Positions 17,383 to 26,379 of a stretch of 64,000 bases of DNA are shown one piece after another (positions within the stretch are counted from its first letter, which is position 1; each line of letters begins with the position of its first letter). Origin of the DNA: an uncultured bacterium (GTDB taxonomy: Bacteria > Verrucomicrobiota > Kiritimatiellia > CAIKKV01 > CAITUY01). The DNA lies in assembly GCA_903908715.1 (NCBI GenBank), contig CAIVSY010000078.1:1-64000 (forward strand), read 5' to 3'. The notes under the pieces are model-generated. The model saw nothing but the letters and a program-made list of their open reading frames with translations. It did not search any database and was not told where the DNA came from. Position numbers and translations under genes: made by a program.

Positions 17383-18351
17383 ATGAGTTCTTCTCACCAC
17401 GAGCGGGCCCGACTGGAAAGTCTGAAGCCCGCCCTGGCTTTCCGGAGCCTCATCCTTTCATCCATCCGCGCCTGGTTCGAGAAAGCCGGTTTCATCGAGG
17501 TGGATACCCCGGTACGGCTGCCTACGCCAGCCTTGGAGGTCCACATCGACGCCATCCCGTCGGGAAACGCCTTCCTGCGTACCTCGCCGGAACTTCACAT
17601 GAAGCGGCTCCTCGCCGCCGGCTATGAACGCATCTATCAGATGGGGCCTTGCTTCCGCCTCGGCGAAAGGGGCAGGTTGCATCATCCCGAATTCACCCTG
17701 CTTGAATGGTACCGCGCCAGTTCCGACTACCTGCAGATCCTGCAGGATACGGAAGCTCTCCTTACGCACGTTGCCTCCACCACATTTCTCTCGTCTCATC
17801 AACCCCCAACCAGCAACCATTCTTCCTCTTTCCCTCTCCCTCCGCCTCCCTGGCCGCGTTTCACTGTCTCCGAACTCTTCCTGGCCCACGCAGGCTGGGA
17901 CCCCGTCAGGGACTACAACGACCGTCGCTTCGAGGAAGACCTCGTGAACAAGGTTGAACCGGCGCTCCCCCGGAACACACCGGTCTTTGTCATGGACTAC
18001 CCCGCCGCCGCCTCCGCCCTCTCACGGAGAAAGCCCGGCCGCGTAGACGTGGCCGAGCGATGGGAACTGTATATCAGCGGAGTCGAGATCGCTAACGCCT
18101 TCAGTGAACTGACGGATGCCGGTGAACAGGAACAACGGTTCAGGCAATGGGCCAGCCAACGTCAGGCCGATGGCCGGCCTGTTTATCCGCTGGATGAGGC
18201 TTTCCTCTCAGCCCTGCGGCTCGGAATGCCACCGTCAGGCGGCATTGCCGTTGGCATCGACCGCCTCGTAATGGTACTGGCTGGAAAATCAGCCCTGGAT
18301 GACGTCATGACATTTCGCGAAGCGGATATTCAGCGCGAAATCACGGCATGA
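17383..18351 (+). CDS. epmA: EF-P beta-lysine ligase EpmA (GenX/PoxA)
   Basis: A 322-residue class-II lysyl-tRNA synthetase paralogue without the anticodon-binding domain. It attaches (R)-beta-lysine to EF-P Lys34. Motif 2 is FRLGERGRLHHPEFTLLEWYR and motif 3 is GGIAVGIDRLVM. Residues ~135-160 are an odd Ser/Pro/His-rich insert (SSHQPPTSNHSSSFPLPPPP) encoded by low-complexity DNA. The lysine 2,3-aminomutase EpmB is not in the window. The gene directly follows efp; its 3' end overlaps the convergent oppF-like gene by 22 bases. Confidence 0.95.
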   Translation: MSSSHHERARLESLKPALAFRSLILSSIRAWFEKAGFIEVDTPVRLPTPALEVHIDAIPSGNAFLRTSPELHMKRLLAAGYERIYQMGPCFRLGERGRLHHPEFTLLEWYRASSDYLQILQDTEALLTHVASTTFLSSHQPPTSNHSSSFPLPPPPWPRFTVSELFLAHAGWDPVRDYNDRRFEEDLVNKVEPALPRNTPVFVMDYPAAASALSRRKPGRVDVAERWELYISGVEIANAFSELTDAGEQEQRFRQWASQRQADGRPVYPLDEAFLSALRLGMPPSGGIAVGIDRLVMVLAGKSALDDVMTFREADIQREITA

Positions 18352-19295
18352 CAGGCCACGCGCCTGGAGGGGTCAACGATCTGTAATGCTGGACACTCGC
18401 AACGGCACACATCCTGAACAAGGGGACACCGTTCGGCAAAGGCACAACCCACCCCCGCCGCCTGCGTCACGGCCCGTATCGATTCCATCCCGGCCACAGG
18501 ATTCCCTCCCGGGCAAGTATCTGGATCGGGAACTGAATCCCGCAATAATCGGGTGTAGGGATGACGGGGATTCCCGAATACCGCCTCGCTGTCCCCCTCC
18601 TCCACCACCCGTCCGCGAAACATGACCATCACCCGCTCACATACATACCGGACCACCGCCAGATCGTGGGCAACAAGAAGACAAGACATCCCGCGCGCAA
18701 TACTGAGATCCCTCAACAGGTTAAGAATCTGTGCCTGCACAGAAACATCCAACGCTGAAACAGGCTCATCGGCAACCAGGAGATCCGGGTTCAGCACCAA
18801 CGCCCGAGCAATCCCCACACGTTGTCGCTGACCTCCGCTGAATTCATGCGGGTACCGTCCCGCGTACGCAGGATCCAGCCCGACGACCTCCAGAACTTCC
18901 GCAACCCGCCGCTCCCGCTCGGCACGCGGCACCAACGCATGAACCGCCAGCACCTCACGAATCGCGGAACCCACCGTCATACGGGGATTCAGGGATCCCA
19001 TCGGGTCCTGGAAAATCATCTGCGCACGGCGCCGGAAGGCCTTGATCTGCTCCCCATTCCCGGAGACCGCACTCCGGCCATCAAACATCACCGTGCCATC
19101 CGCAAGCGGCTCCAACCCCAACAGTCCCTTGGCCAGCGTGGTCTTGCCCGATCCGCTCTCGCCGACAATACCCAGGCGCTCGCCGGCCGCCAGGATGACA
19201 TCCACCCCCCGGACTGCCTCCCAGGACACCTGCCTGCCCCTTGCATCCTTCGTCAGATACCGTACCGTTACGCCTCTTGCTTCCAGTAGTGACAT
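18330..19295 (-). CDS. Oligopeptide/dipeptide ABC transporter ATP-binding protein (OppF/DppF-like)
   Basis: This ATPase of about 321 residues has Walker A GESGSGKTT, the signature FSGGQRQRVGIARAL, and Walker B LLVADEPVSALD. A C-terminal Opp/Dpp-type extension has CAFAERCPLVQDVC, a cysteine cluster typical of these ATPases. It would power peptide or nickel-type uptake with the OppD-like partner just upstream. The start at 19295 overlaps the end of oppD by 28 bases; no strong ribosome binding site is seen. No permease or binding protein is in the window. Confidence 0.92.
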   Translation of the reverse strand: MSLLEARGVTVRYLTKDARGRQVSWEAVRGVDVILAAGERLGIVGESGSGKTTLAKGLLGLEPLADGTVMFDGRSAVSGNGEQIKAFRRRAQMIFQDPMGSLNPRMTVGSAIREVLAVHALVPRAERERRVAEVLEVVGLDPAYAGRYPHEFSGGQRQRVGIARALVLNPDLLVADEPVSALDVSVQAQILNLLRDLSIARGMSCLLVAHDLAVVRYVCERVMVMFRGRVVEEGDSEAVFGNPRHPYTRLLRDSVPDPDTCPGGNPVAGMESIRAVTQAAGVGCAFAERCPLVQDVCRCECPALQIVDPSRRVACHAVISR

Positions 19296-20248
19296 CGGAC
19301 CCTGTGTCCTTCCGTAATCATTTGAAATTCCGGCTCCTCGGTCCGGCAACGCTCATCCGCCCGGCTGCAACGGGGATGAAACCTGCAGCCCGAGGGAAGA
19401 CGGGCCGGATGCGGAACCGATCCCGGAATACCGGACAACCGTCCGGCATTCCCGCCCAACTTCGGTACCGCACGCAACAATCCCCGGGTATAAGGGTGAC
19501 ACCCGCGGCGCAACACGTCTTCCGTTGTTCCCGCCTCCACAAGCCTGCCGGCATACATCACGTTCACCCGGTCGGCATTTTCCGCCACCAGCCCGAGGTT
19601 GTGGGTAATCAGCAGCACCGCCATACGCAGTTCCCCGCGAAGGTGTCTCAACAGCCGGAAAATCTGCGCCTGTATCGTCACATCCAGCGCCGTTGTGGGC
19701 TCATCCGCAACCAGCAACTTCGGGTGACAGGCCAGCGCCATGGCAATCATAACCCTCTGCTGCATACCCCCGCTGAATTGATGCGGATAGTCGTTCCTCC
19801 GCGTAGCCGCATCCGGCAATCCAACCAGTTCCATCAACCGGACAACTTCAGCCGTGACATCCGGTACCCGCCGATGCAGCCGGATCATCTCCGCAATCTG
19901 CGCCCCCACCGTCTGGACCGGATTGAGCGAGGATGTGGCATCCTGGAAAACGTACGAAATCACAGCCCCGCGAAGCCGGCGCAAGTCCCTTTCCGGCATC
20001 CCGAGGACATCATGTGCCCCAAGCCGGACAGAACCCGTGATGGAATGGCCCACCCCGTTTACCAGCCTCGAAAGGGCAAGGGACGCAACGCTTTTCCCGC
20101 ACCCGCTTTCCCCGACCAGCGCGACGGTTTCGTCCTCCCGCACATGGAAATCCAAACCGTCGACCGCGCGCACATCCCCTTCCGCGCTACGGAAGGTTAC
20201 ACGCAGGTCGTGCACCTCAAGTACAGGCATGTTGACGCGGTTGTCCAT
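19268..20248 (-). CDS. Oligopeptide/dipeptide ABC transporter ATP-binding protein (OppD/DppD-like)
   Basis: The 326-residue ATPase has Walker A GESGCGKSV, signature FSGGMQQRVMIAMAL, Walker B LLVADEPTTALD, and a C-terminal CRFHPRCSRADERC-type cluster. A much longer frame reaches 20455 through xseB, but the ATG at 20248 has AAGGA seven bases upstream and lies 11 bases after the xseB stop. It pairs with the downstream OppF-like ATPase. The pair sits at the end of an operon of nucleases, which is an unusual place for transporter ATPases. Confidence 0.92.
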   Translation of the reverse strand: MDNRVNMPVLEVHDLRVTFRSAEGDVRAVDGLDFHVREDETVALVGESGCGKSVASLALSRLVNGVGHSITGSVRLGAHDVLGMPERDLRRLRGAVISYVFQDATSSLNPVQTVGAQIAEMIRLHRRVPDVTAEVVRLMELVGLPDAATRRNDYPHQFSGGMQQRVMIAMALACHPKLLVADEPTTALDVTIQAQIFRLLRHLRGELRMAVLLITHNLGLVAENADRVNVMYAGRLVEAGTTEDVLRRGCHPYTRGLLRAVPKLGGNAGRLSGIPGSVPHPARLPSGCRFHPRCSRADERCRTEEPEFQMITEGHRVRCHYWKQEA

Positions 20249-20258
20249 CACCGGATCC

Positions 20259-20582
20259 TTAGAAGGGCAACACTCCCGGCTTATCCTCACCCGGCACTCC
20301 TTCGTCCGGGTCCTCCTCATTGCCGGCCGCCTCATCCATGGGCTTGGCAACCACCTTGTCGCCCTCCTGCACAAGAATTTCGATCCGCCGCTCGATCTGC
20401 GACAAAGTCGCACCACAGGCCCGGACCAGTTTCTGGCCTTCCTCGAAACGGGCAACCATGGTTTCCAGGCTCAGTTCGCCGTTCTCCATTTCCCGGACAA
20501 TCTCCTCCAGTCGCTCAAGGGCCTTCTCAAAACCCGGCGCCGTATCCTTGGCACCTTCGGCTTCCGCTTTTTTTCTGCTCAT
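20259..20582 (-). CDS. xseB: Exodeoxyribonuclease VII small subunit
   Basis: The 107-residue protein has a typical XseB core at about 17-80: GFEKALERLEEIVREMENGELSLE...FEEGQKLVRACGATL. An acidic tail extends past the usual ~80 residues. It binds XseA to form exonuclease VII, which degrades single-stranded DNA. It overlaps the end of xseA by four bases. Confidence 0.94.
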   Translation of the reverse strand: MSRKKAEAEGAKDTAPGFEKALERLEEIVREMENGELSLETMVARFEEGQKLVRACGATLSQIERRIEILVQEGDKVVAKPMDEAAGNEEDPDEGVPGEDKPGVLPF

Positions 20583-21874
20583 TTTCCTTGCTCCTCCATC
20601 CCGACAACCTGTGACTCGAATGTTCCTCCGCCCACGCGTGTTTGAATCCGTTCCCCTGCCTGAACTTCCTCCGGTGACCTCACAATGCGCCCGTCGTGCT
20701 TCAAGGTCAGGCTGTACCCGCGCTGCAGCACGGCCATGGGATTGAAGGCGGCAAGCTGCCGCTCCAGCACCCGCAGCTCCGCCGACTTGCGGTCGAAGTC
20801 CAGCCGGATCCTGTGTCCCATCCGCAGGGACTGGTCATCCACTCTCTGCTGCCGGTCACGGAAACACCTCTCCAACAGGTACACAGTCTCTGCCGCAAGC
20901 GTCCGGATCTTCTGCCGGTGAACCTTGACGGCATTGCCGGGCTCCCGGAACACATAACTCCCGGCGGCCGACGCATAGCGGCTTCGCGCCGCGAGCAGAA
21001 GGTGCTGCAACATGCGCTTCATGTCCAGGCGCCTCCGGAGGATACGCTCAAGGAACTCATCCTTGCAGCCCACCACCAGTTCAGCCGCGGCGGACGGAGT
21101 TGGTGCACGCAAGTCCGCCACAAAATCACTGATCGTGAAATCCGTCTCGTGTCCGACCGCCGAAATCACAGGAACACTCGACGCGGCAATGGCCCGTGCC
21201 ACCGCTTCCTCATTGAAACACCAGAGGTCCTCCAGACTGCCCCCGCCCCGTCCGACAATCATGACATCTATTCCGCCATGCCGGTCCAGCCGCCGGATCG
21301 CCGCGGCAATATCCTCGGCTGCCCCCTCCCCCTGTACCCTCGCAGGGGAAAGAATGATGTGCAAACCGGGAAACCGGCGCCCGAGGATATTGAGAATGTC
21401 CCGGATCGCCGCACCCGTCGGTGATGTCACCACGCCCACCGCGCGGGGAAGCAGCGGCAAGGGCCGCTTGCGCGCCACCTCAAACAAGCCCTCGGCCGCC
21501 AACTTCTTCTTCAAAGCCTCAAACGCCGCCTGCAGGGCGCCCAACCCGCTCTTCTCCATTCGGCGCACGACAATCTGGTATGACCCGTCTCGCTCATATA
21601 CCGCCAGCGATCCGGAAACCCGCACCAACAGCCCGTCCCGGGGCTCGACCGCAAGTGCCCGCAAATCACTCCGCCAGATAACCGCACGGATCTGCGCCCC
21701 CTCATCCTTGAGCGTACAGTAGCAGTGACCGGATGACGGTCGCCTCACATTGGACAACTCACCCTCCACCATCAAGGACGGGAACCCCGCCTCCAGCACC
21801 CCGCGGATCATCCGCGTCAGCGCCGTCACGGAAAGAACATTCTCACGTCCATTCTGGGGCAAGTTCTCTTTCAT
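20579..21874 (-). CDS. xseA: Exodeoxyribonuclease VII large subunit
   Basis: A catalytic subunit of 431 residues. The N-terminal OB-fold reads LMVEGELSNVRRPSSGHCYCTLKDEGAQI. The nuclease core shows GVVTSPTGAAIRDIL and DVMIVGRGGGSLEDLWCFNEE, then SAVGHETDFTISDFVADLRAPTPSAAAE. A coiled-coil C-terminal half holds the small subunits. It degrades single-stranded DNA in repair. It overlaps the stop of ymdB by four bases. Confidence 0.96.
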   Translation of the reverse strand: MKENLPQNGRENVLSVTALTRMIRGVLEAGFPSLMVEGELSNVRRPSSGHCYCTLKDEGAQIRAVIWRSDLRALAVEPRDGLLVRVSGSLAVYERDGSYQIVVRRMEKSGLGALQAAFEALKKKLAAEGLFEVARKRPLPLLPRAVGVVTSPTGAAIRDILNILGRRFPGLHIILSPARVQGEGAAEDIAAAIRRLDRHGGIDVMIVGRGGGSLEDLWCFNEEAVARAIAASSVPVISAVGHETDFTISDFVADLRAPTPSAAAELVVGCKDEFLERILRRRLDMKRMLQHLLLAARSRYASAAGSYVFREPGNAVKVHRQKIRTLAAETVYLLERCFRDRQQRVDDQSLRMGHRIRLDFDRKSAELRVLERQLAAFNPMAVLQRGYSLTLKHDGRIVRSPEEVQAGERIQTRVGGGTFESQVVGMEEQGK

Positions 21875-22659
21875 CGGGATGTATCCAGGTATTCCCTCAC
21901 ACGACGGATCCCGACCGCCCGCCCCGTCGCCTCGTCTACCTCGATAAGGGCGCCTTCCAGGCTGGTGTTATGCTCCGCAATCTCGAACTTGGCCGGCATA
22001 CCCGTCATGAACTTGGACAAGACCGACGCGAAATCACGACCCAGGACAGAATCCTTCGGCCCCGTCATTCCCAGGTCGGTCAGGTAGGCAGTCTTCCGGG
22101 GCAGCAGCGATTCATCGGATGTCTGGACATGGGTATGAGTCCCGACCACAGCCGAAACCCGGCCATCCAGATAACGCCCCATGGCCATCTTCTCGGAAGT
22201 GGCTTCCGCATGCAGGTCCACAAGAATGACCTTACCCATGTTCGGCTCCTTCCCGAGCAAGGCGTCCGCCGTTCGGAAAGGGCAGTCGGTGACCGGCATG
22301 AACACCCGGCCGACCAAGTTGATAACCGTCACTCTTCCCTTGGGCGAATCGACCGTCACGATTCCGCGACCGGGACAGCCCGGGGCAAAATTGGCAGGGC
22401 GGATCAGCCGGCGCTCCTGCTCCAGCAATCCAGTGATTTCCTTCTGGTCCCAGGTATGGTCCCCCATGGTCAGCACATCCGCACCCGCCGCGAAAAGCTC
22501 TTCGGCAATCGAGCGCGTAATGCCCTTGCCCCCGGCGGAATTCTCCGCATTGGCCACAACAAAATCCACCGCGCCGCGCTGCCGCATCTGCCCCACGAGC
22601 CTGGCAAAGATCCGCCGACCGGGTCCACCCACGATATCCCCAACCATCAATATATTCAT
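21871..22659 (-). CDS. ymdB: YmdB/TIGR00282-family metallophosphoesterase
   Basis: The 262-residue protein belongs to the YmdB family of binuclear metal phosphodiesterases; in Bacillus and relatives they act on 2',3'-cyclic AMP and affect RNA turnover and biofilm. Metal motifs are GDIVGGPGR (N-terminus), ANAENSAGGKG, GDHTWDQKE, and VGTHTHVQTSDE. It starts nine bases after RNase Y, a pairing also known in Bacillus subtilis. It overlaps xseA by four bases. Confidence 0.93.
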   Translation of the reverse strand: MNILMVGDIVGGPGRRIFARLVGQMRQRGAVDFVVANAENSAGGKGITRSIAEELFAAGADVLTMGDHTWDQKEITGLLEQERRLIRPANFAPGCPGRGIVTVDSPKGRVTVINLVGRVFMPVTDCPFRTADALLGKEPNMGKVILVDLHAEATSEKMAMGRYLDGRVSAVVGTHTHVQTSDESLLPRKTAYLTDLGMTGPKDSVLGRDFASVLSKFMTGMPAKFEIAEHNTSLEGALIEVDEATGRAVGIRRVREYLDTSR

Positions 22660-22667
22660 CGAATCCC

Positions 22668-24215
22668 CTATTTCGCGTATTCAACACAACGGGTTTCCCG
22701 GACCACCACCACCCGGATCTGTCCGGGATATTGCATTTCCGCCTCGATCTTCCGGCAGATGTTCCGGGCCAGGATCAGCGCTTCATGGTCGTTGACCTTC
22801 TCCGGCTGCACCACGACACGGACCTCCCGGCCCGCCTGGATCGCATATACACGCTCCACGCCCGGGAACCCGCTGGCCACACCTTCCAATTTCTCCAGCC
22901 GCTTCACATAAAGGTCCGTAGTCTCCGAACGGGCCCCCGGCCGGGCCGCGGATATGGCATCCGCCGCCGAAGCCAGAACGGCATACAGGCTCTCCGCGGC
23001 GGCCTCCTCATGGTGTGAGGCAACCGCATTGACCACTACCGGCGATTCACCATGGCGCCGCAACAGGTCGGCTCCAATGGAGGCGTGACTGCCCTCCACA
23101 TCATGATCCAGTGCCTTGCCAATATCATGCAGCAACCCGATCCTCTTGGCCAGCGTGACATCCAGATCCAGTTCCCCCGCCATGACCCCCATCAACTGGG
23201 CCACCTCAACCGAATGCATGAGAACATTCTGCGAGTAGCTGGTCCGGAACTTCAAACGTCCAAGCGAACGCAGGATTTCAGGATCAAACCCCTGCAGGCC
23301 CACAAGGTATATAGCCTCCTCCCCCGCCTGTCGGATCCGCTCCCCCATCTCCTCGGTTGTCTTCGCCACCACCTCCTCGATCCGCGCAGGATGAATGCGC
23401 CCGTCGAGAATCAGCCGTTCAAGGGCAATGCGCGCGATCTCGCGCCGTACAGGATCAAAAGCCGATATCACCACCGCCTCGGGCGTATCGTCGATCAGCA
23501 GGTTGACTCCAGTGGCTGCCTCAATGGCCCGGATATTGCGGCCGTCCCTCCCGATAATCCGCCCCTTCATGTCTTCGCTGGGCAGTGCCACGCTACTGGT
23601 CATCAGTTCGGATGCATGACTGGCCGCATACCGCTGAATGGCCATGCCTACAATGCGGCCGGCCTCCCTTTCGGCCGTATCGCGCGCCTCCTCCTGCACC
23701 TTCCGGATCAACCCGGACATTTCCCCGTGTACTTCGCCCTCGATCCGCGCCATCAGGGTCTGGCGCGCCTCGGCCTGCGTCATCCCCGCCACCTTCTGGA
23801 GCTTTTCCTTCTCGGCCGCAATCAACCCCTTGTACTCCGCCTGTGCCTTCTCATATTCCGAAGCCTGGCGTTCCACCTCGCCCACTCGCTGCTCGAGCGC
23901 CCGTTCCTTCTTCTCAAGCATGGCCACCTTGCGGTCAAGATGCTCCTCCCGCTGTGAAACCCGGTTATCCAGGGCCGCCAGCTCCTCCCGCTTGTCCTTG
24001 GTGGAAGTCTCGAACTCCTCACGGGACTTCAGCAGCTCAGCTTTCGCCTGAAGCTTCGCCTCCCGCACACAATTCTCCGCCTCCCGCTGCGCATCCTTAA
24101 GCAGTTGCTGTCCCTGCCGTTCCTGCTGACTGTAGCGCGACTTTACAAGCCAATGGCGTAATCCGTAGCCGAATCCGGCTCCGGCCAACGCTGCTAACGC
24201 GGCAATGATCAACAT
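22668..24215 (-). CDS. rny: Ribonuclease Y
   Basis: A membrane-anchored endoribonuclease that starts mRNA decay. The 516 residues show an N-terminal transmembrane helix (MLIIAALAALAGAGFGYGL), a long coiled coil (about 25-200), a KH domain (DMKGRIIGRDGRNIRAIE), and an HD domain with LLHDIGKALDHDVEGSHASIG. The ATG at 24215 has AAGGAGA upstream; an upstream open frame to 24377 lies within the fthC gene. It overlaps the fthC stop by seven bases. Confidence 0.97.
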   Translation of the reverse strand: MLIIAALAALAGAGFGYGLRHWLVKSRYSQQERQGQQLLKDAQREAENCVREAKLQAKAELLKSREEFETSTKDKREELAALDNRVSQREEHLDRKVAMLEKKERALEQRVGEVERQASEYEKAQAEYKGLIAAEKEKLQKVAGMTQAEARQTLMARIEGEVHGEMSGLIRKVQEEARDTAEREAGRIVGMAIQRYAASHASELMTSSVALPSEDMKGRIIGRDGRNIRAIEAATGVNLLIDDTPEAVVISAFDPVRREIARIALERLILDGRIHPARIEEVVAKTTEEMGERIRQAGEEAIYLVGLQGFDPEILRSLGRLKFRTSYSQNVLMHSVEVAQLMGVMAGELDLDVTLAKRIGLLHDIGKALDHDVEGSHASIGADLLRRHGESPVVVNAVASHHEEAAAESLYAVLASAADAISAARPGARSETTDLYVKRLEKLEGVASGFPGVERVYAIQAGREVRVVVQPEKVNDHEALILARNICRKIEAEMQYPGQIRVVVVRETRCVEYAK

Positions 24216-24847
24216 ATCGCGTCTCCTTTTTCCTCGGGCCCGCAGCCCGTTGCCGTTACACACATACCACCCTGCCGTTCCGCCCTGCGGAATACGGCAT
24301 CCTCCGTCACCACAACATCCATCGGAACATCCTGGTCCGACACCGGCACCGACTCGGCCATCTGGCACTGGAAGCAAAGCCCAACCTTACAACCGCGCCC
24401 CACCCCCAGTCGCACGAGCATCCGGTCGATGTACCCCCGCCCGTGCCCGATCCTGCCGCCCGCGGGTGAAAACACCACCCCGGGCAGGATCAACACATCA
24501 AAAGACGCGGCTTGGGCCCACTCGGGTGCAACCGGTTCCCTGAGCCCAAACCGCGCGGCGACCATCCGCTCCTCCTCGCGAATCCAGGCCGGATGGTACT
24601 CTCCGCCCTGCACCTGCGCGGGAACCGCCACCCTCTTCCCCGTCTGCCAGGCAGCCTCGAGAATCGCATCGGTCTGGACCTCGTGTTTCATGGCCATGTA
24701 ACAGAGAACCGCGCGTGCTGCCCGGAATTCCGGAAGTTCCATCACGCGCCGGGCTATGTCTTTGGACGCGCCCCGGGCATACAACGGATCTAGCCTCATC
24801 CGACGCTCCTGCATGAGCTTGCGCAACGCTGCCTTGGCATCCGTCAT
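24209..24847 (-). CDS. fthC: 5-formyltetrahydrofolate cyclo-ligase
   Basis: The 212-residue enzyme converts 5-formyl-THF to 5,10-methenyl-THF with ATP. Family features are LRKLMQERR (N-terminus), LCYMAMKHEVQT, and the phosphate loop GGRIGHGRGYIDRML. In many bacteria this gene (ygfA) lies next to the 6S RNA gene, which bears on the candidate RNA at 26.3 kb. It overlaps rarA by four bases. Confidence 0.94.
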   Translation of the reverse strand: MTDAKAALRKLMQERRMRLDPLYARGASKDIARRVMELPEFRAARAVLCYMAMKHEVQTDAILEAAWQTGKRVAVPAQVQGGEYHPAWIREEERMVAARFGLREPVAPEWAQAASFDVLILPGVVFSPAGGRIGHGRGYIDRMLVRLGVGRGCKVGLCFQCQMAESVPVSDQDVPMDVVVTEDAVFRRAERQGGMCVTATGCGPEEKGDAIC

Positions 24848-26199
24848 GTCCCCTCGCCTCCCTTCGGAGCAGGAACACCAGCGCCCGCCTTGCGCCTGAG
24901 CTCCGCCCAGTAGGCCATGCGCTTGCCAATAGTGTCCTCGTAGCCTTCCTTGGTGGGCTCATAATAAACCGCGGAAGTCGGAATGTACTCCTGGGGCACA
25001 TAATGACCCTCGAAATCGTGCGCATACTGATAGCCCTTGTGACCCAGGCGCTCCGCACCCTTATAGCTGGCACTGCGCAAATGCATCGGGACGGGCAGGA
25101 CACGCCCCTGCTCGACATCCTCGAGCGCCTTGCCGATCGCCAGGTAGCAGGCATTGCTCTTCGGCGCCGTCGCCAGATAGGTCGTGGCCTGCGATAGAAT
25201 GATGCGGGCTTCCGGCATGCCCACGAAATCAGCCGCTTCCATTGCCGCCACCGCCACACTCAACCCGCGCGGATCCGCGTTCCCGATATCCTCGGAGGCA
25301 AGAATCACCAGCCGCCTCGCGATAAACCGGGGATCCTCCCCGGCATACAGCATCTTCGCCAGCCAGTACACAGCCGCATGCGGATCCGAACCGCGTACGC
25401 TCTTGATAAAGGCGGAAACCGTGTCGTGATGCCCATCCTCGTCGTGATCATACACAACCGCCTTCTTCTGCACCGACTCCTCAATCACCGCGCGATTGAT
25501 GAGTACACGTCCATCCGTACCCGGCGGCGTTGTGAGTACGGCAATCTCCAGTGCATTCAGCGCGCGCCTCGCATCTCCCTCGCAGACAGCCGACAAATGA
25601 CGGAGAGCGGCATCATCCAAGTCCACATTGTACCCCGCCAGCCCGCGCGGGTCCGACAAGGAACGGCACACCAACTGCATCACGGCCTCTTCGCTCAGCG
25701 GCTGGAGTTGGAACACCTGCGACCGGGAAGTCAGGGGACTGTTGATGAAGAAGAATGGATTGTGCGTCGTGGCCCCGATCAACGTCACGGAGCCATCCTC
25801 GACATGCGGCAGGAGAATATCCTGCTGGGACTTGTTGAAGTGATGGATCTCGTCAATGAAAAGAATGGTCTCCACCCCCTCGGACGATTGCCGCTGCCGG
25901 GCGGCCGACAGGAGTGCCCGAAGGGCCGCCACATTGGCCAGCACACCGCTGGTGCGCTCGAATCGGCGTCGGGTGGCCGCGGCTATGGCCTCGGCCACGG
26001 AGGTCTTCCCGCACCCCGGCGGACCATAAAGGATAATGCTTCCGAGCCGGTCGGCCTCGATCGCCCGACGCAAGAGCTTTCCCTTGCCCAGGATATGATC
26101 CTGTCCAACCACCTCATCCAGGCCGCTCGGACGCATGCGCGCCGCCAACGGCTGCAGCTTTTCCGTGCGCTCCCCGTCCTGCTTCGCAAAGAGATCCAT
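24844..26199 (-). CDS. rarA: Replication-associated recombination ATPase RarA (MgsA)
   Basis: An AAA+ ATPase of about 451 residues acting at stalled forks. The N-terminal FAKQDGERTEKLQPLAARMRPSGLDEVVGQ is typical. Walker A is YGPPGCGKTSVAEAIA and Walker B ILFIDEIHHFNKSQQD; the sensor is TLIGATTHNPFF. The C-terminal tetramerisation domain ends with YQYAHDFEGHYVPQEYIP. Starts at 26235, 26211 and 26199 are possible; 26199 (MDLFAKQ) fits the family best but has only a weak ribosome binding site. It is the first gene of the rarA-fthC-rny-ymdB-xseAB-oppDF string. Confidence 0.95.
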   Translation of the reverse strand: MDLFAKQDGERTEKLQPLAARMRPSGLDEVVGQDHILGKGKLLRRAIEADRLGSIILYGPPGCGKTSVAEAIAAATRRRFERTSGVLANVAALRALLSAARQRQSSEGVETILFIDEIHHFNKSQQDILLPHVEDGSVTLIGATTHNPFFFINSPLTSRSQVFQLQPLSEEAVMQLVCRSLSDPRGLAGYNVDLDDAALRHLSAVCEGDARRALNALEIAVLTTPPGTDGRVLINRAVIEESVQKKAVVYDHDEDGHHDTVSAFIKSVRGSDPHAAVYWLAKMLYAGEDPRFIARRLVILASEDIGNADPRGLSVAVAAMEAADFVGMPEARIILSQATTYLATAPKSNACYLAIGKALEDVEQGRVLPVPMHLRSASYKGAERLGHKGYQYAHDFEGHYVPQEYIPTSAVYYEPTKEGYEDTIGKRMAYWAELRRKAGAGVPAPKGGEGT

Positions 26200-26243
26200 T
26201 TCCCGTCCCATCCCGAAAAAGAAGTACCCCGCCATAGTCGCAG

Positions 26244-26379
26244 GGGCACAGATCTCTTAGCCTCAACAAGTGAGGTGGGTGCTCTAGTGCGCGGCTTCCG
26301 CGTCCCGTCAAGCGGGCATGCAGGCACTACGCTATTCGAGCTCCCGTAGTAGCAATTATCGGGTTAGAGATGACGGCCC
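26244..26379 (-). ncRNA. Candidate structured RNA (6S RNA-like) in the rarA leader
   Basis: The region folds as one long hairpin. Outer arms are GGGC/GCCC (26244-26247 with 26376-26379) and ATCTCT/AGAGAT (26252-26257 with 26366-26371). A small CCTCA/TGAGG hairpin (26261-26275) lies in the central loop, and an apical stem TAGTGC/GCACTA (26285-26290 with 26324-26329) holds further hairpins. This resembles 6S RNA: closing stem, central bubble with a side hairpin, apical stem. 6S genes often lie beside ygfA or rarA, and both are downstream here. A perfect TTGACA (26433-26438, minus) lies upstream, without a good -10. It is shorter than usual 6S, the strand is inferred, and it could be just the rarA leader. 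Confidence 0.4.

Noticed and set aside
19268-20455. A 395-residue OppD with a long N-terminal extension
   Set aside because: The extra 69 residues are translated xseB DNA in another frame; a good RBS and ATG lie at 20248.
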